From Pseudomonas sp. S35 (GTDB lineage: Bacteria > Pseudomonadota > Gammaproteobacteria > Pseudomonadales > Pseudomonadaceae), in NCBI RefSeq assembly GCF_009866765.1, contig NZ_CP019431.1, positions 4,030,001 through 4,094,000 of the forward strand: a stretch of 64,000 bases of DNA, read 5' to 3'. Below, piece after piece: positions 51,523-62,954 of the stretch (the first letter of the stretch is position 1; each line of letters begins with the position of its first letter). Made by a program: the position numbers and the translations under genes. The notes beneath the pieces were generated by a model. The model saw nothing but the letters and a program-made list of their open reading frames with translations. It did not search any database and was not told where the DNA came from.

Positions 51523-52824
51523 ATGAATACCCTCGCCCAACTCAAGGCCGGCCAATTGGCCGGTACCACACGCCTGGACCTGTCCTGCGGGCTTACCGAG
51601 TTTCCCCGGGAAATCTTCGAACTGGCCGACTCGCTGGAAATCCTCAACCTCAGCACTAACGCACTGAGCCAATTGCCCGAGGACCTGCACCGCCTGGTGC
51701 ACCTGCGCGTGCTGTTCTGCTCGGACAACGCCTTTACCGAACTGCCGGCTTGCGTGGGCCAGTGCGCACAGTTGAGCATGATCGGCTTCAAGGCCAACCA
51801 GATCAGCCACGTCCCCGCCGCCGCCCTGCCGCCACTGTTGCGCTGGCTGATCCTCACCGACAACCGTATCAGCCAGTTGCCGGATGCGTTGGGCGAGCGC
51901 CCGTTGTTGCAAAAGCTGATGCTGGCCGGGAACCAACTGGCGGCCCTGCCGGAAAGCCTGGCCAACTGTCATAACCTCGAATTGCTTCGCATCGCGTCCA
52001 ACCGTTTCACGCACCTGCCACAATGGCTGCTGGCCCTGCCGAGCCTCACCTGGCTGGCCTATGCCGGCAACCCGGTGGAAATGGCCGTGGACGTGGCGGC
52101 AGACGACGCAACGCCGGATATCCCGTGGGCGGAACTGGACGTGGCCCAAGTGCTGGGCGAAGGCGCCTCGGGGGTGATCCGCAAAGCCCTGTGGAAACCG
52201 CAGGCCAAGCCCGTTGCGGTCAAACTCTATAAAGGCACCATCACCAGCGACGGCTCACCGCTGCACGAAATGCAGGCCTGCATCGCCGCCGGCCTGCACC
52301 CCAACCTGATCAAGGTTGAGGGCCGCGTGGTCGGCCACCCCAATGACCAGGCCGCACTGGTGATGGACCTGATCGACCCCAGCTACCGCAACCTCGCCGC
52401 CCTGCCGAGCCTGGCCTCGTGCACCCGCGACGTCTACGCGCCCACTGTCCGCTTCAGCCCCGATGTGGCCTTGCGCATGGCCCGGAGCATCGCCTCGGTG
52501 GCCGCGCATTTACACCGGCATGGCATCACCCACGGCGACCTGTACGGCCACAATATCCTGTGCAATGAAGCCGGGGATTGCCTGCTCGGGGATTTTGGCG
52601 CGGCGTCGTTCCATGCCAAGGCCGATACCTTGGAGACACGGGCGCTACAGCGTATTGAAGTGCGGGCGTTCGGGGTGTTGCTAGGGGAGTTGTTGGCGCG
52701 GGTTGAGGGTGAGGTACGCGATGAACTGCTAGAACTGCAGAAAACGTGTTGCCAACCGGATGTAATGGCGCGACCGAGCTTCGAAGAAATCGAAGCGTTG
52801 CTGACATCCAACCAGCACCACTAA
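51523..52824 (+). CDS. Leucine-rich-repeat protein with Ser/Thr-kinase-like domain
   Basis: Protein of 433 residues from the ATG at 51523 (a GTG at 51508 is the alternative). Residues about 15-190 hold seven or so leucine-rich repeats (e.g. LEILNLSTNALSQLPEDLHR). Then comes a kinase domain: glycine-rich VLGEGASGVIRK, VAVK (Lys234), the catalytic loop HGDLYGHNIL (Asp339) and DFG (Asp357). The HRD Arg is replaced by Gly. The kinase core is short and has a compact C-lobe. No signal or membrane helix is seen, so it is probably cytosolic. The substrate is unknown. Confidence 0.85.
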   Translation: MNTLAQLKAGQLAGTTRLDLSCGLTEFPREIFELADSLEILNLSTNALSQLPEDLHRLVHLRVLFCSDNAFTELPACVGQCAQLSMIGFKANQISHVPAAALPPLLRWLILTDNRISQLPDALGERPLLQKLMLAGNQLAALPESLANCHNLELLRIASNRFTHLPQWLLALPSLTWLAYAGNPVEMAVDVAADDATPDIPWAELDVAQVLGEGASGVIRKALWKPQAKPVAVKLYKGTITSDGSPLHEMQACIAAGLHPNLIKVEGRVVGHPNDQAALVMDLIDPSYRNLAALPSLASCTRDVYAPTVRFSPDVALRMARSIASVAAHLHRHGITHGDLYGHNILCNEAGDCLLGDFGAASFHAKADTLETRALQRIEVRAFGVLLGELLARVEGEVRDELLELQKTCCQPDVMARPSFEEIEALLTSNQHH

Positions 52825-52827
52825 ACA

Positions 52828-52881
52828 TTGTGGGAGGGGGCTTGCTCCCGATGGCTATCGAGAGCAAGCCCCCTCCTACAA
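52828..52881. repeat. Pair of REP arms between convergent genes
   Basis: TTGTGGGAGGGGGCTTGCTC and its inverse GAGCAAGCCCCCTCCTACAA flank a short spacer, forming a long hairpin. It lies between the ends of the LRR kinase and the facing yebC-like gene. Confidence 0.85.
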
Positions 52882-52901
52882 TGGTCCAGCGATAAATCCA
52901 A

Positions 52902-53609
52902 TCAGCCCGCCAGGCCCACGAACATATCCTGCACGTCATCATGGTTGTCCAGGCCTTCCAGGAACGCCTCGACTTCAGCCATCTGCTCATCGGTCAAACC
53001 GCTGACCGGGTTTTTCGAGATATAGCCCAGCTTGGCCGACAGCACCGTGAAACCCTGCTCCGGCAACGCTTTCTGTACCGCGTCCAGGTCGGTGGTTTCG
53101 GTGATGAACAGGGTGGCGCCCTCTTCTTCGCCATCTTCAAAGTCCTGCGCACCGGCTTCAATCGCGGCCATTTCCGGATCGGCGTCCGGGGTATCCGGCG
53201 ACGCCTCGATCAGGCCGACATGGTTAAAGTCCCAAGCGACCGAACCCGAAGCGCCCAGTTGGCCCTTGCGGAACGCCACGCGGATTTCCGCCACGGTGCG
53301 GTTGATGTTGTCGGTCACGCACTCGACGATCAGCGGCACTTGGTGCGGGGCAAAGCCTTCGTAGGTCACGCGGTGGTATTGCACGGTTTCACCGAGCAGA
53401 CCGGCGCCCTTCTTGATCGCGCGCTCCAGGGTTTCCTTGGGCATCGAGGCTTTTTTGGCCTGTTCCACCACCAGGCGCAGGTGCGCGTTAGTCGCGGTGT
53501 CGGCGCCGTTGCGGGCGGCGATGGTGATTTCTTTCACCAGCTTGCCGAAGATCTTGCCCTTGGCATTGGATGCCGCTTCTTTATGTTTGACTTTCCACTG
53601 TGCGCCCAT
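52902..53609 (-). CDS. YebC/PmpR-family transcriptional regulator
   Basis: YebC-family protein of 235 residues. N-terminal part [32 protein letters not shown], then [28 protein letters not shown], then [28 protein letters not shown], all strongly conserved in the family. YebC proteins act as transcription regulators and, as shown for some, as ribosome factors. Since ruvABC is not adjacent, this is probably the second YebC paralogue. Confidence 0.92.
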   Translation of the reverse strand: MGAQWKVKHKEAASNAKGKIFGKLVKEITIAARNGADTATNAHLRLVVEQAKKASMPKETLERAIKKGAGLLGETVQYHRVTYEGFAPHQVPLIVECVTDNINRTVAEIRVAFRKGQLGASGSVAWDFNHVGLIEASPDTPDADPEMAAIEAGAQDFEDGEEEGATLFITETTDLDAVQKALPEQGFTVLSAKLGYISKNPVSGLTDEQMAEVEAFLEGLDNHDDVQDMFVGLAG

Positions 53610-53718
53610 GACTCACTCTCTGATATCCATAGCGCCGAGACGTCTACTGGCCGGCGCTTTGGGGGCAGAGTTTATAGCGCGAGAACGCATCGTTCCACCA
53701 AAAAACCGGCCATGCCCT

Positions 53719-55044
53719 TCATGTTCGCAAGGGTTTGATCGCCACGTTGCGGTCCGGTACAAAATCCCCGACCTGGGCCAGCACCGCAGGCCTGGCGTTC
53801 CAGTAGGGCATCAGTACCAGTGCGGAAAACAGTGCGGCGCCGGCAAATACGATAAACACCGTCACGGTATCGAAGTAGCCCGGCAGCAATCCGCCGAGGA
53901 TCGCGCCCACCGAACCGCAGCCGTTGACGAAGCCTGCTGCAGTGGCGCCAGCCTTGGCAGTGCCGAAGTCGATGGCCGCCGTGCTGCTGATCATCGAGTC
54001 CGGCCCGTACAACGTCAGGCCCATGACAAACAGCAGCGCCATCACCAACGCCACACTGCCGGTGTGCAGCGCCCCCATGAACAACGCCAGGGCCACGGTC
54101 AGCGCCAGCAGGCTGAGCACGCAAGCCGGCATGCGTCGGGCGCCGAACAGTTTGTCGGACGCCAGGCCGATCAGCACCGGCCCCAGCAAACCGGCCAACT
54201 CGAACGCGGTGGGAACGATGGCCGCCCCCACTTTGCCCACCGACGGCATCTGCTCATACACGATCACCGGGCCCCACAGCAGGATTGCGTAGCGCGCCGG
54301 TTTCAGCAGGAAGTACGCCAGCCCCAGGGTCAGCACCGTGCGATTACGCAAAATCGCCCGCAGTGGCTCCAGCACACTGATGCGCTTTTCGGCGGCGGCC
54401 TCTTCGGCGCTCAGTACCGGCTCGGGTTCAACCGGCGGCAAGCCCACATCCTGCGGCGTGTTGCGCTGGAATAGAAAGAACAGCACCGCGACCACCGCGA
54501 CCACCGCCGCGCTGGAAATAAACGCCGCATGCCAACTGCCGATCAGGGTGTAGGCCCACCATCCGGCAAAGGGCGACGCCACCAAACCACCGAACGCGTA
54601 ACACGAACTCCACAACCCCAGCACCCGTCCGCGCTGCTGCGCCGCAAAGAAACTGCCCAGGTTCTTGCACAGCCCCGACCAACCGGTGGACTGCGCCAGC
54701 CCCTGGATCAACATGCAGGTCACAAAAATCGGCAACGTGGCGAAAGAGCCCATCACCAGCGCCGCTGCGGCGGAAATCAGCAAGCCGCCCAGCACCACCA
54801 CCCGTGGCCCGAAGCGGTCAGCCAGCATGCCCCAGGTGAACTGCCCGACGGCATAGGCCGCCAGGTAAATGCCATCCAGGTTGGCCATCATCATTTTGTC
54901 GAGAGGGAAACTCGGGTCGTCGACGATCCCCAGCTTTGCCACGGAAAACGCTTTGCGAGTGAAATAGAACGCGGCGTACGCCAGCCAGGTGATGGCGAAA
55001 ATCTGCACGCGCCAACGCTTGATGCTACCCATAGGGATATTCAT
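53719..55044 (-). CDS. MFS transporter of the organophosphate:phosphate antiporter family
   Basis: Twelve-helix transporter of 441 residues (ATG at 55044) resembling GlpT/UhpT: FAITWLAYAAFYFTRKAFSVAK, NLDGIYLAAYAVGQFTWGMLADRFGPR and GPDSMISSTAAIDFG are typical. Near the phosphonate genes phnWX and divergent from a LysR regulator, it may take up 2-aminoethylphosphonate or another phosphorus compound; this is inferred from context. Confidence 0.85.
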   Translation of the reverse strand: MNIPMGSIKRWRVQIFAITWLAYAAFYFTRKAFSVAKLGIVDDPSFPLDKMMMANLDGIYLAAYAVGQFTWGMLADRFGPRVVVLGGLLISAAAALVMGSFATLPIFVTCMLIQGLAQSTGWSGLCKNLGSFFAAQQRGRVLGLWSSCYAFGGLVASPFAGWWAYTLIGSWHAAFISSAAVVAVVAVLFFLFQRNTPQDVGLPPVEPEPVLSAEEAAAEKRISVLEPLRAILRNRTVLTLGLAYFLLKPARYAILLWGPVIVYEQMPSVGKVGAAIVPTAFELAGLLGPVLIGLASDKLFGARRMPACVLSLLALTVALALFMGALHTGSVALVMALLFVMGLTLYGPDSMISSTAAIDFGTAKAGATAAGFVNGCGSVGAILGGLLPGYFDTVTVFIVFAGAALFSALVLMPYWNARPAVLAQVGDFVPDRNVAIKPLRT

Positions 55045-55300
55045 GGTGGTTCTGACCTCAGGGGTGAGTGTGCTGGCAGAATCGAAGGAAAACGCCTGTT
55101 TTTTTATTGTTGAGCACTGCAATAGCGGCCTGAAACGGCGCGGTATTGGTCAGATGGGTGCTGTTGGCCAGCGTCCATGACCGCCGAAGTTGTAGGACTC
55201 AACCTACGGCGGCTGAGGCGTATCAAAGCAATGGCTGACTAATAGGTAAAATCGATTTATCGTATTTCAAATATAAGCTCAGCTTGTAAGAGGACCTGCC

Positions 55301-56197
55301 ATGTCGGTTTCCCATGCCCAGCTCAAAGCCTTCCATGCCGTGGCCGTACACGGCAGCTTTACCCAGGCCGCCGAACGGCTGTTCCTGACGCAGCCGGCCA
55401 TTTCCGACCAAGTGCGCAAGCTCGAAGAACGCTTTGGTGTGCTGTTGTTTCATCGCAACAAACGCTCGGTGCGCCTGACTGACTTGGGCGAGCGCTTGCT
55501 GGGCATCACCCAGCGCCTGTTCGTGATCGAAGCCGAAGCCGAGGAGCTGCTGCAAGACTCACGCGCCTTGCAAACCGGGACCCTTACCCTGGCGGTGGAC
55601 GCCCCCGTGCACCTGCTGCCGCAGATTGCGCGTTTCTGTCAGCTGTACCCCGGCATCACCGTGAAGATCGAGACTGGCAACACCGATGAGTCGCTGCTTC
55701 GCCTGTACAACTACCAGGCCGACCTGGCGCTGCTCGGACGGGATGTCGACGATGAACGGTTGGTGTCGCTACCGCTGCCCGACGGCCAACTACTGGCGTT
55801 TGTGTCGCGCAGCCACCCGTGGGCCGGGCGCGAGTCGATCTGCCTGGCCGATCTGGATGACACGCCGCTGGTATTGCGGGAGATCGGCTCGGTCACCCGT
55901 CAGACCCTTGAACGGGAAATGAGCCAAGCCGGGCTGCGCATTCGCCCGGCGATCCAAGTGGAGGGCCGCGAAGCTGCCCGTGAAGCGGTGGTGGTAGGGA
56001 TTGGCGTAGGCGTGGTCTCGGCGGCGGAATTCGGCGCCGACTCACGGGTGTATGCCATGCCGATCCGGGATTGCACCCAGCGCATGAAGGAAACCCTGGT
56101 GTGCCTGAAGGAACAGAGTTCACGCCGGATCGTCGCGACGTTCCTGGACATTGTGCGCGACAGCCTTCAGCCCGGCGCCAACTCGAAGAACGCCTGA
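55301..56197 (+). CDS. LysR-family regulator 1 (phosphonate locus)
   Basis: LTTR of 298 residues: HTH AQLKAFHAVAVHGSFTQAAE, FLTQPAISDQVRKLEERFG, then an effector-binding domain. It is divergent from the MFS transporter, 256 bp apart, so it is its probable regulator. It is clearly paralogous over its full length to the LysR at 56167, and the two genes end tail to tail with a 31-bp overlap. Confidence 0.9.
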   Translation: MSVSHAQLKAFHAVAVHGSFTQAAERLFLTQPAISDQVRKLEERFGVLLFHRNKRSVRLTDLGERLLGITQRLFVIEAEAEELLQDSRALQTGTLTLAVDAPVHLLPQIARFCQLYPGITVKIETGNTDESLLRLYNYQADLALLGRDVDDERLVSLPLPDGQLLAFVSRSHPWAGRESICLADLDDTPLVLREIGSVTRQTLEREMSQAGLRIRPAIQVEGREAAREAVVVGIGVGVVSAAEFGADSRVYAMPIRDCTQRMKETLVCLKEQSSRRIVATFLDIVRDSLQPGANSKNA

Positions 56198-57027
56198 ATC
56201 AAGCGCAACGATCGACGCCGCTCCATGCAGCCGAGCATGTGCCGGTTCAGCAGCCCTTCGCCCTGGATCGGCACCGCCCGCACCCGTGGGTCCTGGCTGA
56301 CCTCGATCGACGACACCACACCCACGCCCAACTCGGCGGCGACGGCTTCGGTCACCGCTTCACGGCTGTCCAGCTCCAGCAACACCTTAGGCTGCACATC
56401 GGCGCTCAGGCAGGCATCGTCAAAGGTGCGCCGGGTGGTGGAACTGGGCTCGCGCAGCACCATGATCACTTCGTGCAATTGCTTGAGCACAATGCCCTCG
56501 GCCTGCGTCGCCCACGGATGCCCGGCCGGCACCAGCGCGCAGATCCGTGACTCGCTCAACGGTTGCAGGTGCAGGCCATTGCGCGGTTCGACTTCAGTGA
56601 GCACTGCCACATCCGCATGCTCGGACAGCAGCGCCGCCAGGGTTTCCTGGGCATTGCCCAGGCGCAGGTTGACCGTGATGCCGGGGTAGCGCGCGCGCAG
56701 GCTGGCGATCATCGGCATCACCAGGTGCGGGCCGTCCGCCGCTACTTCCAGACGCCCGGTGAGCAATTGGCGATTGGCTTCGAGCAGGGTCTGCGCCTCA
56801 TCCACCAGGCCGAAGATCGCCCGGGTGATGGCGGCCAGGCGCGCCCCTTCTTCGGTCAACTCCACCCGTCGTGCCGTACGGCGCAAGAGGGGAATCTGGT
56901 AGTGCTCCTCCAGGGCCTTGATATGCCCCGTCACCGCCGGCTGGCTGATAAACAACCGCGCCGCTGCCCGGGTAAAACTGCCCTCGCGAGCGACGGCGTC
57001 GAATGCGCGTAATTGAAACAGGTTCAT
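56167..57027 (-). CDS. LysR-family regulator 2 (phosphonate locus)
   Basis: LTTR of 286 residues from the ATG at 57027 (start MNLFQLRAFDAVAREGSFTR). HTH RLFISQPAVTGHIKALEEHY, effector domain with PHLVMPMIASLRARYPGITVNL. Divergent from phnW with a 113-bp gap. GTTATC (57029) and GATAAC (57075) are inverted in that gap and might be its site. It probably activates phnWX in response to aminoethylphosphonate or a product. Confidence 0.9.
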   Translation of the reverse strand: MNLFQLRAFDAVAREGSFTRAAARLFISQPAVTGHIKALEEHYQIPLLRRTARRVELTEEGARLAAITRAIFGLVDEAQTLLEANRQLLTGRLEVAADGPHLVMPMIASLRARYPGITVNLRLGNAQETLAALLSEHADVAVLTEVEPRNGLHLQPLSESRICALVPAGHPWATQAEGIVLKQLHEVIMVLREPSSTTRRTFDDACLSADVQPKVLLELDSREAVTEAVAAELGVGVVSSIEVSQDPRVRAVPIQGEGLLNRHMLGCMERRRSLRLIQAFFELAPG

Positions 57028-57140
57028 AGTTATCGGCCTCACTGATAGCTCGCATAACAACAAACAATTTGATTGATAACAAGCCAAACTGCAATTTAGG
57101 CCCCGTAGCTTCACACCCCGATGCCTTGCGAGGACTTGAG

Positions 57141-58268
57141 ATGACCACTGCCGCGCCGATCCTGCTGACCCCTGGCCCCCTGACCACATCCAGCCGCACC
57201 CGTCAGGCAATGATGGTGGACTGGGGTTCATGGGATGACCGTTTCAACCAACTCACCGCCAGCGCCTGCACCCAGCTGCTGGCGATCCTCAACGGCGCGG
57301 ACAGCCATGCTTGTGTGCCGTTGCAAGGCAGCGGCACCTTTGCCGTCGAAGCGGCCATCGGCACCCTGGTTCCACGCAACGGCAAGGTACTGGTGCTGAT
57401 CAATGGCGCCTACGGCAAGCGCCTGGCGAAGATCTGTGAAGTGCTGGGCCGCGACTTCAGCACCTTTGAAACCGCTGAAGACGAGCCCACGACTGCCGCT
57501 GACGTCGACCGCCTGTTGCGGGCCGACCAACACATCACCCACGTCGCCTTGATCCATTGCGAAACCAGCACCGGGATTCTCAATCCGCTGTCCGAAATCG
57601 CCCAGGTGGTTCAACAGCACGGCAAACGCCTGATCATCGACGCCATGAGCTCCTTCGGCGCATTGCCCATTGATGCTCGCGAGGTGCCGTTCGAAGCCCT
57701 GATCGCCGCCTCGGGCAAATGCCTGGAAGGCGTGCCCGGCATGGGCTTTGTCTTCGCCGAGAAACAGGCGCTGGCCGCCGCACAAGGCAACTGCCATTCC
57801 CTGGCGATGGACCTGTTCGACCAGCACACCTACATGGTCAAGACCGGCCAATGGCGCTTCACCCCACCGACCCACGTGGTCGCCGCACTGCACGAAGCGC
57901 TGCTGCAATACCAGGAAGAAGGCGGGTTGCCGGCACGCTATCAACGCTACGCCAACAACTGCCAGGCGCTGCTGGACGGCATGGCCGAGCTCGGTCTGCG
58001 CAGTTTCCTGCCGGCAGCCATCCAGGCGCCGATCATCGTCACCTTCCACGCCCCGCAAGACCCGCGCTACCAGTTCAAGGACTTCTACGAACGGGTCAAG
58101 GCCAAGGGCTTCATCTTGTACCCCGGCAAATTGACCCAGGTGGAGACCTTCCGCGTCGGCTGCATCGGTCACGTAGACGGCGCCGACATGGGCGCCGCTG
58201 TCAGTGCAATCGCTCAGGCTTTGCAGGCTATGGGCATCACCCTTTCATCCATTGGAGCGCCCGCATGA
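57141..58268 (+). CDS. phnW: 2-aminoethylphosphonate-pyruvate transaminase
   Basis: PLP enzyme of 375 residues that converts 2-aminoethylphosphonate and pyruvate to phosphonoacetaldehyde and alanine. Signatures: [67 protein letters not shown] and the PLP-Lys in [14 protein letters not shown] at 57141 after GAGGACTTGAG. Stop overlaps the phnX start. Confidence 0.96.
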   Translation: MTTAAPILLTPGPLTTSSRTRQAMMVDWGSWDDRFNQLTASACTQLLAILNGADSHACVPLQGSGTFAVEAAIGTLVPRNGKVLVLINGAYGKRLAKICEVLGRDFSTFETAEDEPTTAADVDRLLRADQHITHVALIHCETSTGILNPLSEIAQVVQQHGKRLIIDAMSSFGALPIDAREVPFEALIAASGKCLEGVPGMGFVFAEKQALAAAQGNCHSLAMDLFDQHTYMVKTGQWRFTPPTHVVAALHEALLQYQEEGGLPARYQRYANNCQALLDGMAELGLRSFLPAAIQAPIIVTFHAPQDPRYQFKDFYERVKAKGFILYPGKLTQVETFRVGCIGHVDGADMGAAVSAIAQALQAMGITLSSIGAPA

Positions 58269-59092
58269 ACTATCAAAACCCCAACACCCTCCAGGCCGTG
58301 ATCCTCGATTGGGCCGGCACTGTGGTCGACTTCGGCTCCTTCGCACCGACACAGATTTTTGTCGAGGCCTTTGCCGAGTTCGACGTGCGCGTCTCCATCG
58401 AAGAAGCCCGCGGCCCGATGGGCATGGGCAAGTGGGACCACATCCGCACGCTCTGTAACCAGCCGCAAGTTGCCGAGCGTTACCGCAAGGCGTTCGGCCG
58501 CACGCCCACCGACGACGACGTGACCGCCATCTATGAGCGTTTCATGCCGTTGCAGATCGAAAAAATTGCCGAACACTCGGCGCTGATCCCTGGCGCCCTC
58601 GACACCATTGCGCAACTGCGCAAGCAAGGCATCAAGATCGGCTCCTGCTCCGGCTATCCCAAGCAGGTCATGGACAAGGTCGTCGCCCTGGCTGCCACCA
58701 ACGGCTACGTCGCCGACCATGTCGTCGCCACCGACGAAGTGCCCAATGGCCGCCCATGGCCAGCCCAGGCTTTGGCCAACGTGATTGCACTGGGGATTGA
58801 CGATGTAGCGGCGTGCGTGAAGGTCGACGACACCGTGCCCGGTATCCTTGAAGGGCGTCGCGCCGGCATGTGGACCGTGGCCCTGACCTGCTCCGGCAAC
58901 GCCCTGGGCCTGACCTATGAACAGTTCCAAGCCCTGGATGCCGCTAGCCTGGCCAGCGAACGCACGCGCATCGAAGCGATGTTCGAAGGCTCGCGCCCGC
59001 ATTACCTGATCGACACCATCACCGACCTGCCGGCAGTGATCGCCGATATCAACCAGCGGCTGGCACGCGGTGAAATGCCGCAAACCCACTGA
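58265..59092 (+). CDS. phnX: Phosphonoacetaldehyde hydrolase (phosphonatase)
   Basis: HAD-family enzyme of 275 residues that splits the C-P bond of phosphonoacetaldehyde to acetaldehyde and phosphate. Nucleophile Asp in [24 protein letters not shown] with the Schiff-base Lys, [10 protein letters not shown] and [10 protein letters not shown] as HAD motifs. Translationally coupled to phnW. Together they let the cell use 2-aminoethylphosphonate as a phosphorus, carbon and nitrogen source. Confidence 0.96.
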   Translation: MNYQNPNTLQAVILDWAGTVVDFGSFAPTQIFVEAFAEFDVRVSIEEARGPMGMGKWDHIRTLCNQPQVAERYRKAFGRTPTDDDVTAIYERFMPLQIEKIAEHSALIPGALDTIAQLRKQGIKIGSCSGYPKQVMDKVVALAATNGYVADHVVATDEVPNGRPWPAQALANVIALGIDDVAACVKVDDTVPGILEGRRAGMWTVALTCSGNALGLTYEQFQALDAASLASERTRIEAMFEGSRPHYLIDTITDLPAVIADINQRLARGEMPQTH

Positions 59093-59206
59093 TAGAGGTC
59101 AACACAACGGCATTCGCGCCGGGCAAATCGTTCAAAACAGGCATAGAGTAAAAGGACTCCGTCGCCAAAGAATGGAGGCTTGCCCTGATGAATGAGGAAC
59201 CCAGCG

Positions 59207-59764
59207 ATGCCGTGGAAAAATTCCGATACGCGCTACAGCACCATGTCGATTGCGCTGCACTGGTTGATGGTGGTGTTGCTGGCAGTGGTTTACGCCTGCA
59301 TTGAGTTACGCGGCCAGTTCCCCAAAGGCAGCGGCGCCCGCACGCTGATCGTCGAGATGCACTTTATGTTCGGTCTCACGGTGTTTGTGCTGGTATGGCT
59401 GCGTCTGTTTGCGCGCAGCCTGGGGGTTGCACCCAAGATCGTACCGGCACCGCCGCAGTGGCAAAGCTTGCTTGCCACGCTGATGCACGTTGCGCTGTAC
59501 GCCTTGATGATCGGCATGCCGATTGCCGGCTGGCTGATTGTCAGTGCCGAGGGACACTCTGTGATGTTTTACGGGATCGAGTTGCCGCCGCTGATCGCTG
59601 AAAACAAGGCACTGGCCAAAGAGATTGAAGGCTGGCATGTGTGGTTCGGCAAGGTCGGTTACTGGCTGATCGGGCTGCATGCGTTGGCGGGGATCTTTCA
59701 TCATTATGTGATGCGCGATAACACGGCGCTGCGGATGATGCCGGGTAAGCGCGCTAGGCTGTAA
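59207..59764 (+). CDS. Cytochrome b561 family protein
   Basis: Four-helix di-haem cytochrome of 185 residues from the ATG at 59207 (GAGGA upstream). Haem-ligand His in ALHWLMVVLL, VEMHFMFGLTVF, LMHVALYAL and IGLHALAGIFHHY. Similar to E. coli CybB, a superoxide:quinone oxidoreductase. It is a different family member from the b561 at 40861. Its 3' end overlaps the facing PLP-enzyme gene by 11 bp. Confidence 0.9.
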   Translation: MPWKNSDTRYSTMSIALHWLMVVLLAVVYACIELRGQFPKGSGARTLIVEMHFMFGLTVFVLVWLRLFARSLGVAPKIVPAPPQWQSLLATLMHVALYALMIGMPIAGWLIVSAEGHSVMFYGIELPPLIAENKALAKEIEGWHVWFGKVGYWLIGLHALAGIFHHYVMRDNTALRMMPGKRARL

Positions 59765-60644
59765 ACCCTCGGCGACCTTGCAGGCCGCCGGTGTGCACGA
59801 AGATCAGGCGAGTGCCGGGCGCCAGGTGGCCGGCCTCGATGGAGCCCTTCAACGCCAACAAAGCCTTGCCGGTGTAAAGCGGCTCCAGCGGCACACCGCA
59901 GGCCTGTTGTGTGACCTCGATAAAATCGAGCAACACCGGATCGACCTTGGCGAAACCGCCCCGGCTGGCGTCCAGCAATTCATAACCACCGTCGACCAAG
60001 GCACTCACGTTCTGCGCCACACCGTGATCCTGCGGCACGGCCATTGCGCCGTACACCGGATGGGCGCCCGCCTCGGCCCGCACCAGACCCGCTAGCGTGG
60101 TGCCGGTGCCGGCTGCCAGCCACCACGCATCGTAGTCGGCCCACCCCAGCTTGCTCAGTTGCGCCCGCGCGTGTTCCACCAGCACGCCACACCCGATTGC
60201 GCCGGCCACACCGCCGCCGCCTTCCGGGATGGGGTACAGGTGCGGATAACGCTCGCGCCAAGGCTCCCAAAAACCCGGTTCGTTGCGCGCACGATAACCA
60301 CCGTAACCGAGCCAATGCAGTTGCATGCCGAACGCTTGCAAATCCTGGACGGTAGGCGTGTCTTGCGGATGGCCGCGCAGCAAGCCGACGGTAGCAAAGC
60401 CAAAACGCGTGCCCGCCGCCGCCAGTGCGTGCAGATGGTTGGAGTAGGCACCGCCGAGGCTGATAACGCCGCTGGCACCGACCTGTTGCGCCTGGGCCAG
60501 ATGTTCGGTGAGCTTGAACCACTTGTTGCCGCTGATCAGCGGGTCGATGCGGTCCAGGCGCAGCACCGCCAACTCGACGCCGTTCAGCCAATCCAGCGCC
60601 AACGGTTCAAGGGGTGCATAGGGAAGCCAATCGAAGGGGCCCAT
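59754..60644 (-). CDS. D-cysteine desulfhydrase / ACC-deaminase-family PLP enzyme
   Basis: PLP enzyme of 296 residues with the fold of 1-aminocyclopropane-1-carboxylate deaminase. PLP-Lys in ISGNKWFKL, LGGAYSNHLHALAAAG and phosphate-binding AAGTGTTLAG. Most such proteins in pseudomonads are annotated D-cysteine desulfhydrase. Sequence alone does not tell deaminase from desulfhydrase here. Confidence 0.87.
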   Translation of the reverse strand: MGPFDWLPYAPLEPLALDWLNGVELAVLRLDRIDPLISGNKWFKLTEHLAQAQQVGASGVISLGGAYSNHLHALAAAGTRFGFATVGLLRGHPQDTPTVQDLQAFGMQLHWLGYGGYRARNEPGFWEPWRERYPHLYPIPEGGGGVAGAIGCGVLVEHARAQLSKLGWADYDAWWLAAGTGTTLAGLVRAEAGAHPVYGAMAVPQDHGVAQNVSALVDGGYELLDASRGGFAKVDPVLLDFIEVTQQACGVPLEPLYTGKALLALKGSIEAGHLAPGTRLIFVHTGGLQGRRGFTA

Positions 60645-60663
60645 CGGACGGGAACTGTATGAA

Positions 60664-60692
60664 AAACGGGGCGGTAGTCTAACACCGCCCCG
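60664..60692 (-). terminator. Intrinsic terminator after fadH
   Basis: On the minus strand CGGGGCGG, an 11-nt loop and CCGCCCCG form a stem followed by TTTTT. It lies between the fadH stop and the next gene on the same strand. Confidence 0.85.
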
Positions 60693-60701
60693 CTGGGGGT
60701 T

Positions 60702-62801
<2,100 letters not shown>

Positions 62802-62954
62802 TTATGTCCCACAGACTAAGAGGCGATGGATGAAGGCTCAATGACCGAAACTCACAACTTATTGATCCAAATGTACAGCGCCCCTTGGCAAGTGGCCGCA
62901 TGGGCCCTACCCTAGTCGGCGAACCCTGCACACGGTCTGTTGTCTGTTTCCCCA

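Noticed and set aside
57056..57067. AACAACAAACAA upstream of phnW as a Crc site
   Set aside because: It lies about 75 bp before the phnW ATG, probably in the promoter region shared with LysR2, so there is no evidence that it is transcribed in the phnW mRNA.
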